Below the pieces are notes generated by a model that made no database searches, was not told the DNA's origin, and worked only from the letters and a program-made list of their open reading frames with translations. Of a DNA stretch of 64,000 nucleotides, positions 1 through 11,980 are shown piece after piece; within the stretch, counting starts at the first letter, position 1; each line of letters opens with the position of its first letter. This DNA is from Arcuatula senhousia (lineage: Eukaryota; Mollusca; Bivalvia; Mytilida; Mytilidae): the NCBI GenBank assembly GCA_963971305.1, contig OZ020307.1, positions 65,841,702-65,905,701 on the forward strand, in the 5' to 3' direction. The translations under genes were made by a program, and so were the position numbers.

Positions 1-404
1 TGTTAATGTTAATGTGAATACGGAATATCTTGTCTACACAGGAAGTATTGCCGTGATGAGTTCCTCAGAAATGTTGAAGTGATAGTTGTTAAGAAATCTT
101 ATGGCGTCGTAATAGTTATTTTTTTATTCATAATTTTTATAAACAGAAGCAGTGACATATGTTTTGTGAATTTAAAGATTTTACAGATTATTTCAAATTC
201 ATCCTGTACTTTGTTTAACCTCATTGAAAAATATGTTTGTGAATGCCGCTATTAAATGTATATAATAAACTGTAGAACTAGACAGCTTCGAGAATCTTAT
301 TACCATCAAAGAACCCACGAACAGATAATGAAGTGTGAGCAAAGCTAAGCATTTTGTTGTCACAAATAATAGCCTGGAGCCTTGGCCAAACGGTGACATC
401 CCGG

Positions 405-527
405 TAGTCCGACAATCAATAGTCCGACAGCCCATTGGTCCGACAACCCAATAGTCCGACAACCCATTGATCCGACAGCCCATTGGCCCGACAACCCAAT
501 AGTCCGACAACCCGATAGTCCGATAAT
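405..527. repeat. 16-bp minisatellite, unit TAGTCCGACAACCCAA
   Basis: About seven and a half units of 16 bp with variation at a few positions (ACAACCC/ACAGCCC, CCAA/CCAT). Because 16 is not a multiple of three, all frames stay open for a while and give false small ORFs rich in GCRTIGLSDYW. The same unit occurs inverted at 4728-4817. Confidence 0.9.
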
Positions 528-756
528 GCTAATACATATGTATTTAATGTTTAATAAAACTTTAAACACAACCAAATAAAAAAAAACTCTAAGCATACAA
601 TCTTGACTTCAAATGGATGCTTTATAGAAATTAAATTATATGAATATTGGCAATGATTTCATTTACTTATCACTAACTTTAATTAAGATATAAACTGAAG
701 AAATCATGCCTTCAATCAATATTTAACGTACTTATCTTATGAATCATTCTCTATTT

Positions 757-1581
757 AAACAAGAGGCTCCCAGGAGCCTTAATCGCTCACCTGGTCTTGA
801 TGTCAACCCTATGAAGACTTTTGTATAGCTAAATGAGCTGAATGTTTAAGCAAGAAAAAGCTTTTCTCTATCTGCAATAGTTTTCATTCTATAAGCAAAA
901 AACTATATTTTTCAACTTTAAAGGGTCATTAGACTTTTGTAGAGCTTAATGAACTTAATGTTCCAGCAAGCAACAGCTTTTCTCTATCTGCAAAAGTTTT
1001 CATTCTTTAGACCAAAAACATTATTTTTCACCTTTAAGGGGGCGAAACCTTTATTAGGGGTCATCTGACAATTTTGACTAATTGGAATCTTTTGTAGAGC
1101 TAAATAAGCTGAACATTTAAGCAAGCAATAGCTTTTCTCTTTCAGCAATAGTTTTCATTTTGTAAAAAAACGCTATTTTCACCTTTAAGGGGCTGTTACC
1201 CGTATAAGGGATCATCTGACAACTTTGACCAAATGGAGACTTTAGTAGAACTTATGATGCTGAAGCAGTAGGGTCGCATCATATTTCATTTATCTCTTAT
1301 CATTTTTGATTTACAGGCCAAAGACAGTAGTCTGACCCCCTGGTATATTTTTAGTGGGTAGCCATTTTTTTACGAATCAAAAATCGAAACACAAGTTTGG
1401 TGCGGGACACCCTAAAGATCATTCATACCAAGTTTCATATTATTCTGGTCAGTAGTTTCAGAGGAGAAGATTTTATAACAATCGTTAATAGACAACGTCA
1501 GACGACGACAGACGACGACGGACGCCAAGTGATGGCAATAGCTCACATGGACCTTTGACCTTTGGTCCAGGTGAGCTAAAA
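757..1581 (+). repeat. Dispersed repeat (AGGCTCC...GTGAGCTAAA family), copy A
   Basis: It begins AACAAGAGGCTCCCAGGAGCC followed by CGCTCACCTGG. It ends with GACGACGGACGCCAAGTGAT, AGCTCACATGG and CCAGGTGAGCTAAA. The two ends are imperfect inverted copies (CTCACCTG versus CAGGTGAG). At least seven related copies lie in this window, all in the same orientation. The body repeats phrases such as GAGCTGAACATTTAAGCAAG. It is a non-coding interspersed element of unknown class. Confidence 0.8.
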
Positions 1582-1635
1582 GAGAAATAAAAAGCAAAAC
1601 ATATATGTATGTTACAGGGAAAATTGATCTCAAAG

Positions 1636-1787
1636 AGATCCGGAATCCTCCTAGGGCAAATTTGAATTCCGATTTCTCCTAGGACAAATTGGAATTCTGA
1701 TTTGCTCTGGATTTAAACCAGTGCTAATCAGAATTCAAATTTGTTCCTAGAGAAATAGAGATATCCCTAGGAGGATTCCGGATCCAA
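1636..1787. repeat. Foldback palindrome, about 150 bp
   Basis: The left arm starts GATCCGGAATCCTCCTAGGG and carries CAAATTTGAATTC. The right arm ends CCCTAGGAGGATTCCGGATC and carries GAATTCAAATTTG. Arms are about 75 bases with partial internal pairing. It looks like a small foldback or MITE-like element. Confidence 0.75.
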
Positions 1788-1954
1788 CTGACTGAACATT
1801 GAAAAGTTATATTTTGAAATTAAAAGAATTGTTTGAATTTTTTAAAGTACATTGTCTTAAATTCAAAATCAAAAACTATTTTTAAAAAAAAAATTAATCT
1901 AAGGCCTTATTATATTTAATAAATTTTGATAAGATACATTTCTTTTCGTCCGCC

Positions 1955-2230
1955 CGTCACAATTGTCAGTGCCACTCCTCTGAAACTACTGAACCGAATA
2001 TCAGCGAAAAGTTGTATACAAGAAGAACACCATATGCAGTTGTGCATATAACCGGGAAATTTTGATCCTCAAATTTTGTGGAAGTTATGGCCCTTTGAAC
2101 TTAGAAATTTGCTAAAATCCTCATTTATCATCCTGTCAACTAGCGCAACTCCTCTGAAACTACTGAACCGAATAAAATTAAATTTGGTATATATAGGAAG
2201 GACACCATATGTAGTCGTGCATATTATGCA
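1955..2230 (+). repeat. Diverged direct repeat, two units of about 170 bp
   Basis: The phrase CTCCTCTGAAACTACTGAAC occurs at about 1976 and 2149. Each is followed by CACCATATG(C/T)AGT.GTGCATAT at a similar distance. It probably belongs to a dispersed repeat truncated by the TIR element at 2235. Confidence 0.6.
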
Positions 2231-2234
2231 AGGA

Positions 2235-2818
2235 AAGGAGTAGAGCCACGAAGGCCCCAAAATGGCCCAAAAATTCAACTTTGATATATCTTCTTGTAGT
2301 TGCTGCATTAATGTTCATTAATCTTTATATTTCATGAATAGCAATATTTTTTCCTTCAATTATTTATCAATAAGGAGAGCAGTGAGGTAAAAAATATACT
2401 ATTTTATGAAAAATAGCAATTTGTGACAGTTTTCCTTGATTTTCATGCATAAATCGATGAATATGAAATGGGCCACACCCGTCGACCAAAATTATTTTGT
2501 CATAGAGATGTGTAATTTGATATTATGAATTAATTATCAAAAAATTACGATGGTCGAGGAATGTGGCCAATACTAATTTTGATGAAATATGCAGAGAAAC
2601 CAGTGGAAATATGTGAAAAACGAGGAATTTTCAAATTTATGGCCTTTTTTAAGCTCAAGGCTAAACCTGTAGTGTTAATTTTTTGCTAAATCTTACAGAT
2701 ATGAAAAGTTTGTTCATACCTTAACATATTTAAGTTAAATTTTTGACAAGTTATAGTAGTTGGAAAAATAGTGAAAATACCGGGCCGATTTTGGGCCTTC
2801 GTGGCTCTACTTCTTTTT
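2235..2818. mobile_element. Short TIR element (MITE-like), about 580 bp
   Basis: The left end GTAGAGCCACGAAGGCCCC and the right end (complement of GGGCCTTCGTGGCTCTAC) form terminal inverted repeats of about 30 bases ending in AAAAT.GGCC. No transposase coding is visible inside. Target duplication was not resolved. Confidence 0.7.
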
Positions 2819-2829
2819 ATCCTCATTTT

Positions 2830-4080
2830 TTTTTGGGGGGGGGGGGAGTTATTGACCTTTAAACTTAGAACTTTAGGGGGAACGAGGGGACATCGTTTTT
2901 GCATGCAAAAACAAACTTTAATTTAATGATAATAATTAACTTGATTACCTAGGCTTTTCGCGACAGTTTTTCCTGGCAAGTACATGCAAAAGCATACCTG
3001 GCGTTTAGCTTCATTCTATTAAACTCCCAAGTCTGAGTAAATTACAGCCACAACTTCATTCCTGACAATGAAATACCGTATGTCAAGAGGCTGCATGATT
3101 TAAAGCAATTTTATATTGGTACACACTGACTGTAATTGTGATTGGAAGAGATGGACTCAATAAGCTGCTTTTTTCCTATCATGTAGTTAATTTTAACTCG
3201 ATTTTTATCATGATCGGGAAACAAACCCTCTTCTTTTTAGCGATCCCCATTGAGCCTAATGTGTATCAAATTTTTCGTCGCTTCCAAATGACAAGCATTT
3301 ATTCCTGATGATCTTCGCAAATGTTATGAAGAAAGAGTCTGAAAACTTGGTTTGTGAAATTTGCAATCCTGACCAGGATAGAACCACGACCCATGGTGTT
3401 AGTACGAACCACGACCCATGGTGTTCGTAGCACTGCACATTAACAACTTCACCACCGTTTGCCATCGTCATGTAGTTAAAAGGACGGGTACATATAGAAT
3501 TTTATGGTGTTTTGTTTTGTTATTTCTTAAAAGTATACATATGCCTTTTTCTGTAAAGTTTCATAAACAATGTCATTCACTAATTATGCGGGTCCCGGTG
3601 TACTCAACAGAGCCCAGCTAGTCGAATTTTTATTGGTATTCTGTGACGATGGGTCAGTGCTCTTCCCACAGAGCGATCAGGTTTTGTACCTTGGTGGCTG
3701 AATAGGTTGGCTCATGTGTTCAGGGGTTGTCAGGTCATAACACTGAAAGCCTGTGTTAAGCGAGCTGTGGTATTATGCCCGTTTCGAGTGCTCATTTGCA
3801 CAATTTTCCACCCCATTTATTACTTCTCAATTTTCTAGTGGCTTTCAAAATTTACTGTTTCATTATTTCCCATCGGACTCATATTTCTCTTTATTTCATG
3901 ATCATTTTTTCAACCATTTCATGTTCTTCGCCCGTATGTAACATATAATGTTACCCTTAATTGAAAAGTCACTTAAACCTAAAAGTTAATCTTATGTGGG
4001 ACGAACAAACGTACCTACGCACGGGCGTACAGTCCCAATTATAAATGCTATATTCACATTAGAAAACGAGGCATAATTAT
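2830..4080. other. Intergenic sequence without recognised gene
   Basis: It contains a G-run at 2835-2847 and a 25-bp direct duplication around 3382-3433 (GAACCACGACCCATGGTGTT twice). No open frame here has domain character or splice support. Confidence 0.5.
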
Positions 4081-4084
4081 ACCC

Positions 4085-4620
4085 CCGATTGAAAAGTGGG
4101 GGGATATAGAGGTAGGGATGTCAGTCCGTCCTTCCTTCCGTTGCACCTAAGGATACCCATCTCTTATCCCAAATCCTCTTTAACCCCTTGATGGATTTTC
4201 ATAAAACTTTCACACAATCTTTATTACATAATGTAGATGTGCACCTTTATTTAAAAAATTGATCAAAATGATTTTTGGGTTTCCCTAGCAATATATGGCC
4301 TGAGCCATTCGACTATCAGAGGTTACCCATCCCTTATCCGCAACTGCTCCTAAACTCCTCAATGAATTTTCATGAAACTTTCATACAATGATGTTTGAAG
4401 TATAATAAAGACATGATCGATGTGCATCTATTCTAAAATTTGATCACAATAATTTTTAGGTTTTCCCGCAGCAAAACACGAACTTCGTCATTTGACGCCC
4501 AGGGGTACCCATCTCTTAAACGCTGCTTGTCCTAAACCCTTCAATGGATTTTCATAAAACTTTCACACAATTTTCGTTATATAATGTAGATCTGCACCGC
4601 TTATTTAAAATTTCTTCTGA
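4085..4620 (+). repeat. Dispersed repeat with three internal units of about 180 bp
   Basis: The phrases CCCATCTCTTA, then TGGATTTTCATAAAACTTTC and CACACAATC/T, recur at about 4149-4220, 4327-4390 and 4508-4570, each followed by GATGTGCA or GATCTGCA. An inverted partial copy lies at 41497-41640. Confidence 0.7.
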
Positions 4621-4727
4621 TTGATTGTGGGCGGGGTGGGGGTATTCATTTGTGAACAGCTGCTCACATTTTTTTCATTTTTTTTTTTATATTCGATATC
4701 GGTCCGATCAACTGGATTCTTGTATGT

Positions 4728-4817
4728 TGTCGGACTATTGGGTTGTCGGACCAATGGGTTGTCGGACTATTGGGCTGTCGGACTATTGGGTTGTCGGACT
4801 ATTGGGCTGTCGGACTA
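4728..4817. repeat. 16-bp minisatellite, inverted copy of the array at 405-527
   Basis: About five and a half units of GTCGGACTATTGGGTT, the reverse complement of the unit at 405-527, with the same CCAATGGG variants. The two arrays lie 4.2 kb apart in opposite orientation. Confidence 0.9.
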
Positions 4818-5099
4818 CAGACGTGTAACCGGCCAAACTCGACCGCCATGGCATACACCAGAAAAGGGCAACTCAAATGAACTTGTCGAATCTTCTAAAA
4901 AGGGATCAGGACCAGCAACAACATTGTAAGGACTACCTGGTATAAAATCCATGATGATTTGTACCAACAACAAAAAATAGCACTTACAAAGTAGGTAATA
5001 AATACAAAAAAAAAACATCAAACAGGTAACACACAAAAATTTAATTGTAGAATTACTTTGAAGATGAAAATAATTTCAAATTCAAAATTATAACTAACA

Positions 5100-7064
5100 A
5101 GAATCTGAATCGCTCACCTAACATATGTGCCAAAGGTAAAGGTTATTAGGCAAAATCTATTTGACATTGAAAGGGTCATTAGTTTAATAAGTGGGTCATC
5201 TGACAATATGGTTTAACTTAATGTAGTATTGATTGTACAGAGTAATATTTTAGCAGTTGAAACCTTTTAATAATTGTCTTTCCTTCAACATTTTAAGAGG
5301 AATAACCTCTAAAATGAACATGATAACAATCTTGACTTATTTCATATTTTGTAGATCATGATGTGCTTAACAATATGACATTGACATTTCTTAAATATCT
5401 CATATAGATTTTAAGATATTGAGCTTAAAACATATTTGAAAGTGCAAAATTCATAAAAATCAAAATAAAAGGCTCCCAGGAGCCTGAATTGCTCACCCTG
5501 GAGGTGGTCTTGATGTCGACCCTATAAAGACTGTTGCAGAGTTAAATGAGCTGAACATTTAAGCAAGTAACAGCTTTTCTCTATCTACTATAGTTTTCAT
5601 TCTGAAGCTGTATAGGCCCAAATCATGAAAAAACGTTATTTTAGGGGCCATAACCCCTATAACGGGTTCTGACAACTTCTACCCTATGAAAACTTTTGTA
5701 GAGCTAAATGAGCTGAATGTTTAAGCAAGCAACAGCTTTTCTCTATCTGCAATAGTTTTCATCCTATAAGCAAACAAGAGGCTCCCAGGAGCCTGAATCG
5801 CTCTCCTGAAGTAAAGGATATAAGGAAAAATCTATTTGACGTTGAAAAGGTCATTAGATTAATAAGTGGGTCATCTGACAATATGGTGGATCTTAAGGTA
5901 GAGTGTGGCACTTGGGTCCAAAATTACACATGTAGTTTGTCAATTAATTTTCTTCAAAATTGGCATAAATTTTCAAAATGATGTACTCTTTCATAATTTG
6001 ATTCAAAATTCATGGGTTTCTTCCCTACTTTTCGAGTTATATCAAGTTAAAGTATCAATATTTTAATATGAATTATATAGGAAAACCCATAAAAACACAC
6101 AAAAATGTTCCATTACTTTTTTTCCTGTCAATAGATTTCCCTATTTTTTGGACATTTTATAGATCTTGCAACAATTCATCATCTTAAATCTATTTTAAGT
6201 GGGGTTTCTTCCCTTGATTTTTACGTACAAGCAAAAACATGAGCCAAAAACGATGATTTTTCATGATTTTTTCCAAATTATCTCCCTTGACCATACTTTA
6301 GCTAAAAATTTATACTACTTTTACACTACAAATTTTAATCATATTGATTAAATGTGCCTAAAATAGGTATAAAGTCCTAAAATCACAAAAATCTCAAAAA
6401 AAATATTATTCAATTTTCAATTTATTTTAGGCAAGTCACATGACAACTGTCCTTCTCCACCTTAAGGTGCTGATCACTTTTGTTCTAAATAAAAATCTCA
6501 AAATCTGTCAACCTTTTTGAGTTATAAGCAAAAAAATGTAGTTTAACCTAATGTTCTATTTTTAGCCACAGCGGCCATGTTTTACAACCAATCAAAAATC
6601 CCCACATCAGTTCTATACACCTAATGCTAATATACAACAATACCAAGTTTAGTTCCAATTGGACTTAGTTGAAGTGTCAGAGGAGTTAACGTTTTCAATG
6701 TAATGAGGAAATGCTGTTAAAATGCTCAATTTTGATGTTCTTAGGGCAATAACTCCTAAAAGGAAAGGTCCTACAACATTGACCCTAATACGTATTTTGT
6801 AGATCATGTAAGAATTTTGATATCTGTAGCCGTTTTTGAGTTATTTGCAAAAAAATGCATTTAATCCCTATGTTCTATTTTTAGCCAAGGCGGCCATGTT
6901 TTACGACGAATCAAAATCCCCACATCAGTTCTAAACACCAAATGCTAACAAACAACCATACTAAGTTTGGTTGCAATTGGTCTTATGGTGTCAGAGGAGT
7001 TAACGTTTTAAAAAGTTTACCGACGACGGACCCAAGTGATTACAATAGGTCAGGTGAGCTAAAA
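5100..7064 (+). repeat. Dispersed repeat family, composite copies B
   Basis: Three starts are visible: CTGAATCGCTCACCT at 5104, GGCTCCCAGGAGCC at 5471, and AACAAGAGGCTCCCAGGAGCC at 5774. A single end, TCAGGTGAGCTAAAA, lies at 7049-7064. The last copy is long and has two related internal blocks built on CGGCCATGTTTTAC and CCCCACATCAGTTCTA. It is nested or tandem insertion of one family. Confidence 0.75.
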
Positions 7065-7792
7065 CAATTAAAATCTTTTCATTAGTTAACATTACATAAA
7101 AAAATTGCTTATTAACGACTGATCAATAAAAAACATTTACATTACATGATCAAATATAGTTTAAAAACTAATTTGACCTAACTTGTATATTTACCTCCAT
7201 CATACATGGTCATACATTTTTTTGTGTACTTCTGCATTTTTCAATTTACCATTTATGAACTCTTAAAATACCAATAAAAATGAAAATTAACACATTTTAA
7301 GCATGTTTAGTAAAAATTACTATCCAATGCTGCCATTTACATTTTTTTTTTGGTCAGTTCCGATGTGACCAATACCTAGTACTGAACTGTCCAGTACCCA
7401 GTCCCAAAATGTCCAAGCCAGTACTGAAGATTCCGGTTACCGAAGTGACCAGGTAGCAAAGTGTCTTGATACCATGCCCTCGACTGGTCATGTCATTATT
7501 CAAAATTTGAAGCAAAACATCATCATGGTCATAGGCACCATTTTCAGAATCAACTACAGAATTCATGGTGTGGTTTGCTTAATTCGAATTTGGAGTATTT
7601 GATAGAAGATTATATGATTATCACTTTAAAACATTTCTTCCCCTTTTTCCTATCAAATGAAGCAAACTGAATATTAATGCTGTGCTCGTAGGGAATGCCT
7701 TAATCACATTAAACAAATCCTAAAATGTCTGAATGATATAAAGATAAACTGGTCAAACCTATTGTTCTGGACGGAGACCCCTACATCATTGG
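7064..7792. other. Non-coding AT-rich sequence
   Basis: No gene is supported. A short region at 7355-7460 repeats the words CCAGTAC, AGTACTGAA and AAGTGACCA in a patterned way, suggesting a decayed minisatellite. Confidence 0.4.
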
Positions 7793-7935
7793 AACTGGTT
7801 GACCAGGTTGGGGGAAAACCCAATTGGGATACTATATCCCAATTGGGATATTTTGATATACCCCAATTGGGATATAGTATCCTAATTGGGATATTTTGAT
7901 ATACCCCAATTGGGATATATTGCAGTTTTTTGCTA
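7793..7935. repeat. Left inverted repeat of an outer element (CCCAATTGGG-rich)
   Basis: It begins GGTTGACCAGGTTGGGGGAA and continues with repeated AATTGGGATAT units in ~39-bp steps, ending ATATTGCAGTTTTTT. Its inner part is matched inverted at 9546-9576 and its outer part inverted at 16114-16172, so the right partner has been split by later insertions. Confidence 0.8.
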
Positions 7936-8636
7936 ATAATATTTTTATGCTTAAGAGGAGCACAAATTGTCATTAAAATATCTGAAGAGCATTGTTCCTG
8001 GGATCTAAAAGTATATCACAAGGGTCATTGCGTTATTGTGATTTACCAGAAGAACCACTTTTTTTATGTCAAAATCACAACAAGTTTGATATAAGATTTT
8101 GACAAGACTTTATCAATTATTGATGTTCAATGTATATTGAACTTCATGAGAGAGACTAGGTCTATAAAAAATATACATTCTTGTTTTTAAGTTAAATCTT
8201 TCTTTCATTTTAAAACTATTGGGGTTCAATCATGTAGCTAAAATCATGTCTCACAACACTGAATTTTCTTTTGATCAAAGAAAGATAACTCAAATTTATT
8301 ATATGATTCAAAAAGCAGTTGAAAAGGGAACATTTTATTTTCAACTTCTTAAATTTTGATTATCAAAGATAACCAAGTTTCTAAATCTAGAAAGTAAAAA
8401 CACTTTTCTTTTCATTCTAAAACTCAAAATTAACTGAAACTTTGCCAGGGTAAAAAAAATAATTTGACTAATAAACAGTACAAGTTTTTAATGCTAAACT
8501 TGGTCTGCACAGAAAACGCAGCATCCCACAAATAGCCAACAGATACTAAACAAGACCCTGAATATCATGTAGAATCATAATGTTGATGCATTATTACATG
8601 TATGCTCCATTTTGTCCTTCAAATACAATCTGCAAA

Positions 8637-9545
8637 CAAGAGTTAACACTAAAGTATGCCTCGCCTGCCGGCACCATCAGAAACAATTATTCTTTCTTAC
8701 TTCCACTATATTTTGAATTTACATGGATTTTCAGTTTCTGAGATCAAAAGATGTTTATAGAACTTAAACATTGCAAATATATGCAATAAAAATAATCAAA
8801 GTCACTCAACTGGAAAATCAAGATCAAGGTCAAAAGATGGGGATGCAACTGTGCTAAGCTACTACTGGGGCATATGTATACCAAGTTTCATCAACCTAGG
8901 ACCTCTAGTTCTTGAGATATGGAGGTGCTTGCAAAACTTTTTCATTGCTATTATATGTATTGAAAATTGTCAAAGTCACTCAACCGAAAAATCAAGGTCA
9001 AGGTCAAAAGATGAGGATGCAACTGTGGTAAGCTACTACTGGGGCATATGCATACCAAGTTTCATCAACCTAGGACCTATAGTTCTTGAGATATCGAGGT
9101 GCTCGCAAAACTTTTCCATTGCTGTTATATGTATTGAAAATTGCCAAAGTCACTCAAGCGGAAAATCAAGGTCAAGGTCAAAAGATGGGGATGCAACTCA
9201 GCTAAGCTACTACTGGGGCATATGCATACCAAGTTTCATCAACCTAGGACCTATAGTTCTTGTGATATGGAGGTGCTCGCAAAACTTTTTCATTGCAATT
9301 ATATGTATTGAAAATTGTCAAAGTCACTCAACCGGAAAATCAAGGTCAAGGTCAAAAGATGGGGATGCAACTGTGCTAAGCTACTACTGGGGCATATGCA
9401 TACCAAGTTTCATCAACCCAGGACCTATAGTTCTTGAGATATGGAGGTGCTCATAAAACTTTTCCAAAAAGTTAACGCCGCCGTCGCCGCCGCCGCCGCC
9501 GGTAAAGTAACACCTATGTCCCGCTCTGCTTCGCAGGCAAGACAA
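8637..9545 (+). mobile_element. Tandem-repeat mobile element, copy 1 (174-bp core units)
   Basis: It begins AACAAGAGTTAACACTAAAG and ends TCTGCTTCGCAGGCAAGACA. The core is about 3.8 units of 174 bp starting GTCACTCAAC (8801, 8975, 9149, 9323) and containing CTACTACTGGGGCATATG and TTTCATCAACCTAGGACC. A GCCGCCGCC tract precedes the end. A second copy with the same ends lies at 33982-34848, so the ends define a mobile unit. The layout recalls bivalve pearl/CvA-type elements with satellite-like cores. The 201-residue open frame inside is not a gene. Confidence 0.75.
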
Positions 9546-9576
9546 AAACTGCAATATATCCCAATTGGGGTATATG
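9546..9576. repeat. Inner fragment of the right inverted repeat of the outer element
   Basis: AAAACTGCAATATATCCCAA continuing to GGGGTATAT is the reverse complement of about 7905-7935. It ends abruptly at the LINE fragment, marking an insertion point. Confidence 0.7.
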
Positions 9577-9598
9577 CAAATACACACACAAGAGACTG

Positions 9599-10612
9599 AT
9601 GCATAAACTACAACATTATGGAGTACGTGGCAGTTTATACAAGTGGATCAGCGACTTCCTACACCAAAGAACCCAGCAAGTTGTACTGGAAGGCGGTAAA
9701 TCGAAGGTAGCCCCAGTGCAGTCGGGAGTTCCACAAGGCAGTGTGCTTGGTCCCACCCTATTTCTGTTATACATCAATGACCTGCCAAACTACCTGCAAA
9801 ACAACTCATCAGTGCGACTCTTTGCAGATGACTGTGTGCTTTATCGTAATATCAGCAAAGAAGAAGATGCGGTGGCACTCCAAGAAGACCTGGAGGCCTT
9901 CCAAGCATGGGAAAGAGATTGGCTCATGGAATTTCATCCCAATAAATGCCAGGTGCTCCACATTACAACCAAGACAATCAATACAACATTCCAAACACAT
10001 CTTGGAAGAAGCGGAATCGGCCAAGTATCTGGGAGTCAATATCCACCACAAACTCAGTTGGAACACCCACATCAACCAAGTAGTGAAAAAAGCTAACAAC
10101 ACCAGGGCCTTCCTACAGAGGAACATACAGCAATGCCCAAGAAAAACAAAAGAATTATGCTACAAGACACTGATAAAGCCACAAATGGAGTATGCCAGCA
10201 TAATCTGGGACCCACATACAACAGCTTATACCGACAACCTGGAAATGGTACAGCGCAGGGCAGTCAGATTTGTGATGGGAGACTTCAACCGCACAAGCAG
10301 CGTCACCACCATGCTTCAACATCTTCAGTGGCCGACACTTCAACAAGGTCCAGCAGAAAATAAGGCTATCATGATAAATGTATACCGGATAGTTAACAAC
10401 CTAGTTGCAATCCCAACAACATGGCTAATACCAACAGCTGTTACTATCCATCAGAAGTTCCTAGTACCATACACCGGGACACAAGTGTACCAATACTCAT
10501 TCTTCCCAGATGGAATTAAGATCTGGAAAGGTCTACCAACCTCCACCATGGTATGCAGTTCCCTCGCCACCTTTAAGGAGGAACTGCAGAAGACTACCCT
10601 CAGATAATCTCG
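9599..10612 (+). pseudogene. 5'-truncated, frameshifted LINE reverse transcriptase fragment
   Basis: The first frame (9599 to ~9990) carries late RT motifs: SGVPQGSVLGPTLFLLYIND, then LFADDCVLY with the catalytic ADD. Near 9985-10000 the reading moves to another frame (9741-10607), which continues with AKYLGVNIHHKLSWNTHI and KTLIKPQMEYASIIWDP, standard post-RT motifs. It ends with GIKIWKGLP and FKEELQKTTLR. The endonuclease and the start of RT are absent. The 5' junction lies at about 9576-9599, directly against a broken inverted repeat. It probably belongs to the Jockey/L2/CR1 supergroup and differs from the intact LINE downstream. Confidence 0.85.
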
Positions 10613-11030
10613 TCAGCAGTCCTGTTTTTAATTGATATATTGTTTTTTTAATCTGCACCTGTAAATTGAGAGTTTGTGTGCACCACCACTCAGTTCGACA
10701 ACACGCCTTCTGGCGGTTTGAACTTCATTGGAAGACGAAGACAAAGACGAATTAAAAAACTTTTTCCTGCAATGAGCTATTTCATTGTACAATACAGCTA
10801 TTCAGATATTGTTAAATGATATCCGTGTTAGCAGGATATTACTTTTGTGTTGACAGGATATCACTTCCACTGGTCCCACTTCCCAGTATGAGCATTGTCA
10901 AGGTATAACATCGGGAATCAGTAAGGTCATAGCACATGCTTTGGCGCCAACTTTGATGGCTTCACTTGTTTTTGCCCAAAAATCGTTTTTTTCAGCTTTA
11001 CAGTTGGCAATTTCGAGTTGCGGGATAAAC
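10613..11030. other. LINE 3' tail and short non-coding sequence
   Basis: The truncated LINE probably ends at a GAAGAC-type tail near 10732-10755. The remaining sequence has no supported gene. AGGATAT-containing phrases recur at 10835 and 10855. Confidence 0.4.
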
Positions 11031-11186
11031 ACAATATACATGTACGTACATTGCCAATCATATAACAATTATTTGTGCTCGCTACGAAACATGATAATAA
11101 AGCTCGCTAAAAGCTCGCCATTATCATGTTTCTAAAGCTCGCACAAATAAATGTTATATTTTCTGGCAATGTACATATATTGTATA
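11031..11186. repeat. Foldback hairpin, about 66-bp arms
   Basis: The left arm runs from CAATATACATG through TACATTGCC and TTATTTGTGC to AACATGATAAT. The right arm runs from ATTATCATGTT through GCACAAATAA and GGCAATGTAC to ATATTGTAT. The loop has repeated AAGCTCGC words. It resembles a foldback/MITE element. Confidence 0.8.
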
Positions 11187-11200
11187 TACATGAAATATAT

Positions 11201-11253
11201 CCAGTCAGGGGCATTACTTAAATGAGTGATTTTTAAATCACTTATTCAAGTAG
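11201..11253. repeat. Left TIR of an element that hosts the intact LINE
   Basis: CAGTCAGGGGCATTACTTAA followed by AGTGATTTTTAAATCACTT is matched in reverse complement at 16060-16112 with only a few differences over about 50 bases. The flanks are ATAT on both sides, consistent with a TA-rich target. Confidence 0.8.
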
Positions 11254-11980
11254 CATTTCAAATTGCTAAAGATATTTTAAAAAATCTAAATATTTAAAAG
11301 AACAGTTTAAGAAAATTTATACCAATTAATTAATATTGAAAAAAGACTTATTAAGCTTCTTTAAAATGACAAAATTAAAGATTTTGCTGCCACCTGTTAT
11401 TAGTATTTTCCCAAAATATGTAATTTTCTGATAAAAGAAAGGCCAAATGTAACAACCCATTACTTCACTATCTGAATTTTCCCAGCTGTGGCAATAATTT
11501 TCCCATTAACTTCAATATCTTAGGTTTCTGATTATGTAATTAATGACCCATGTTGGTGATCAAAATCTTCATGTTCGTGATGCCTGAAGATGGCAGAGGT
11601 TACCTAACAAAATATTGCTTAAAAAGGTGATTTTTTAAATGTAAAAATTAATATGATACTTAAACAAGTGATCTGGAGGGTAATTATCCAAAATTCAGTT
11701 CAGGGTCATGTCCTGCCATGATTTAGATGGGGGTGTGTTCTATTTTCAACTATACAACTGTACAATAAGACTCAAAATACTTACATTTCCAAGTTATATC
11801 CGTGGAATATTATGGAATAATTTCGATCAACTCATTGAAAATCTAGAGGAAATCAACTTTATTTAACATTTGACATCAGGAACAGATATTTAGACTTTCT
11901 CCTTTGTACTGTAGTCAATGTAAACTAAACTCGCCATTAATCCTACAAATCCATTTCCGGTATAAATGTAAACAATCAAG
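11254..11980. other. Interior of the TIR element and 5' region of the LINE
   Basis: It contains a further AAACAAGTGAT and GGTGATTTTTTAAAT word related to the TIR. The LINE 5' UTR begins somewhere before 11981; the exact junction was not found. No other coding is seen. Confidence 0.4.

Noticed and set aside
199..4929. Small frames rich in GCRTIGLSDYW
   Set aside because: They translate the 16-bp minisatellite in successive frames.
8851..9456. 201-residue plus-strand frame
   Set aside because: It is the translation of 174-bp repeat units (a multiple of three), broken differently in the second copy at 34 kb; no domain.
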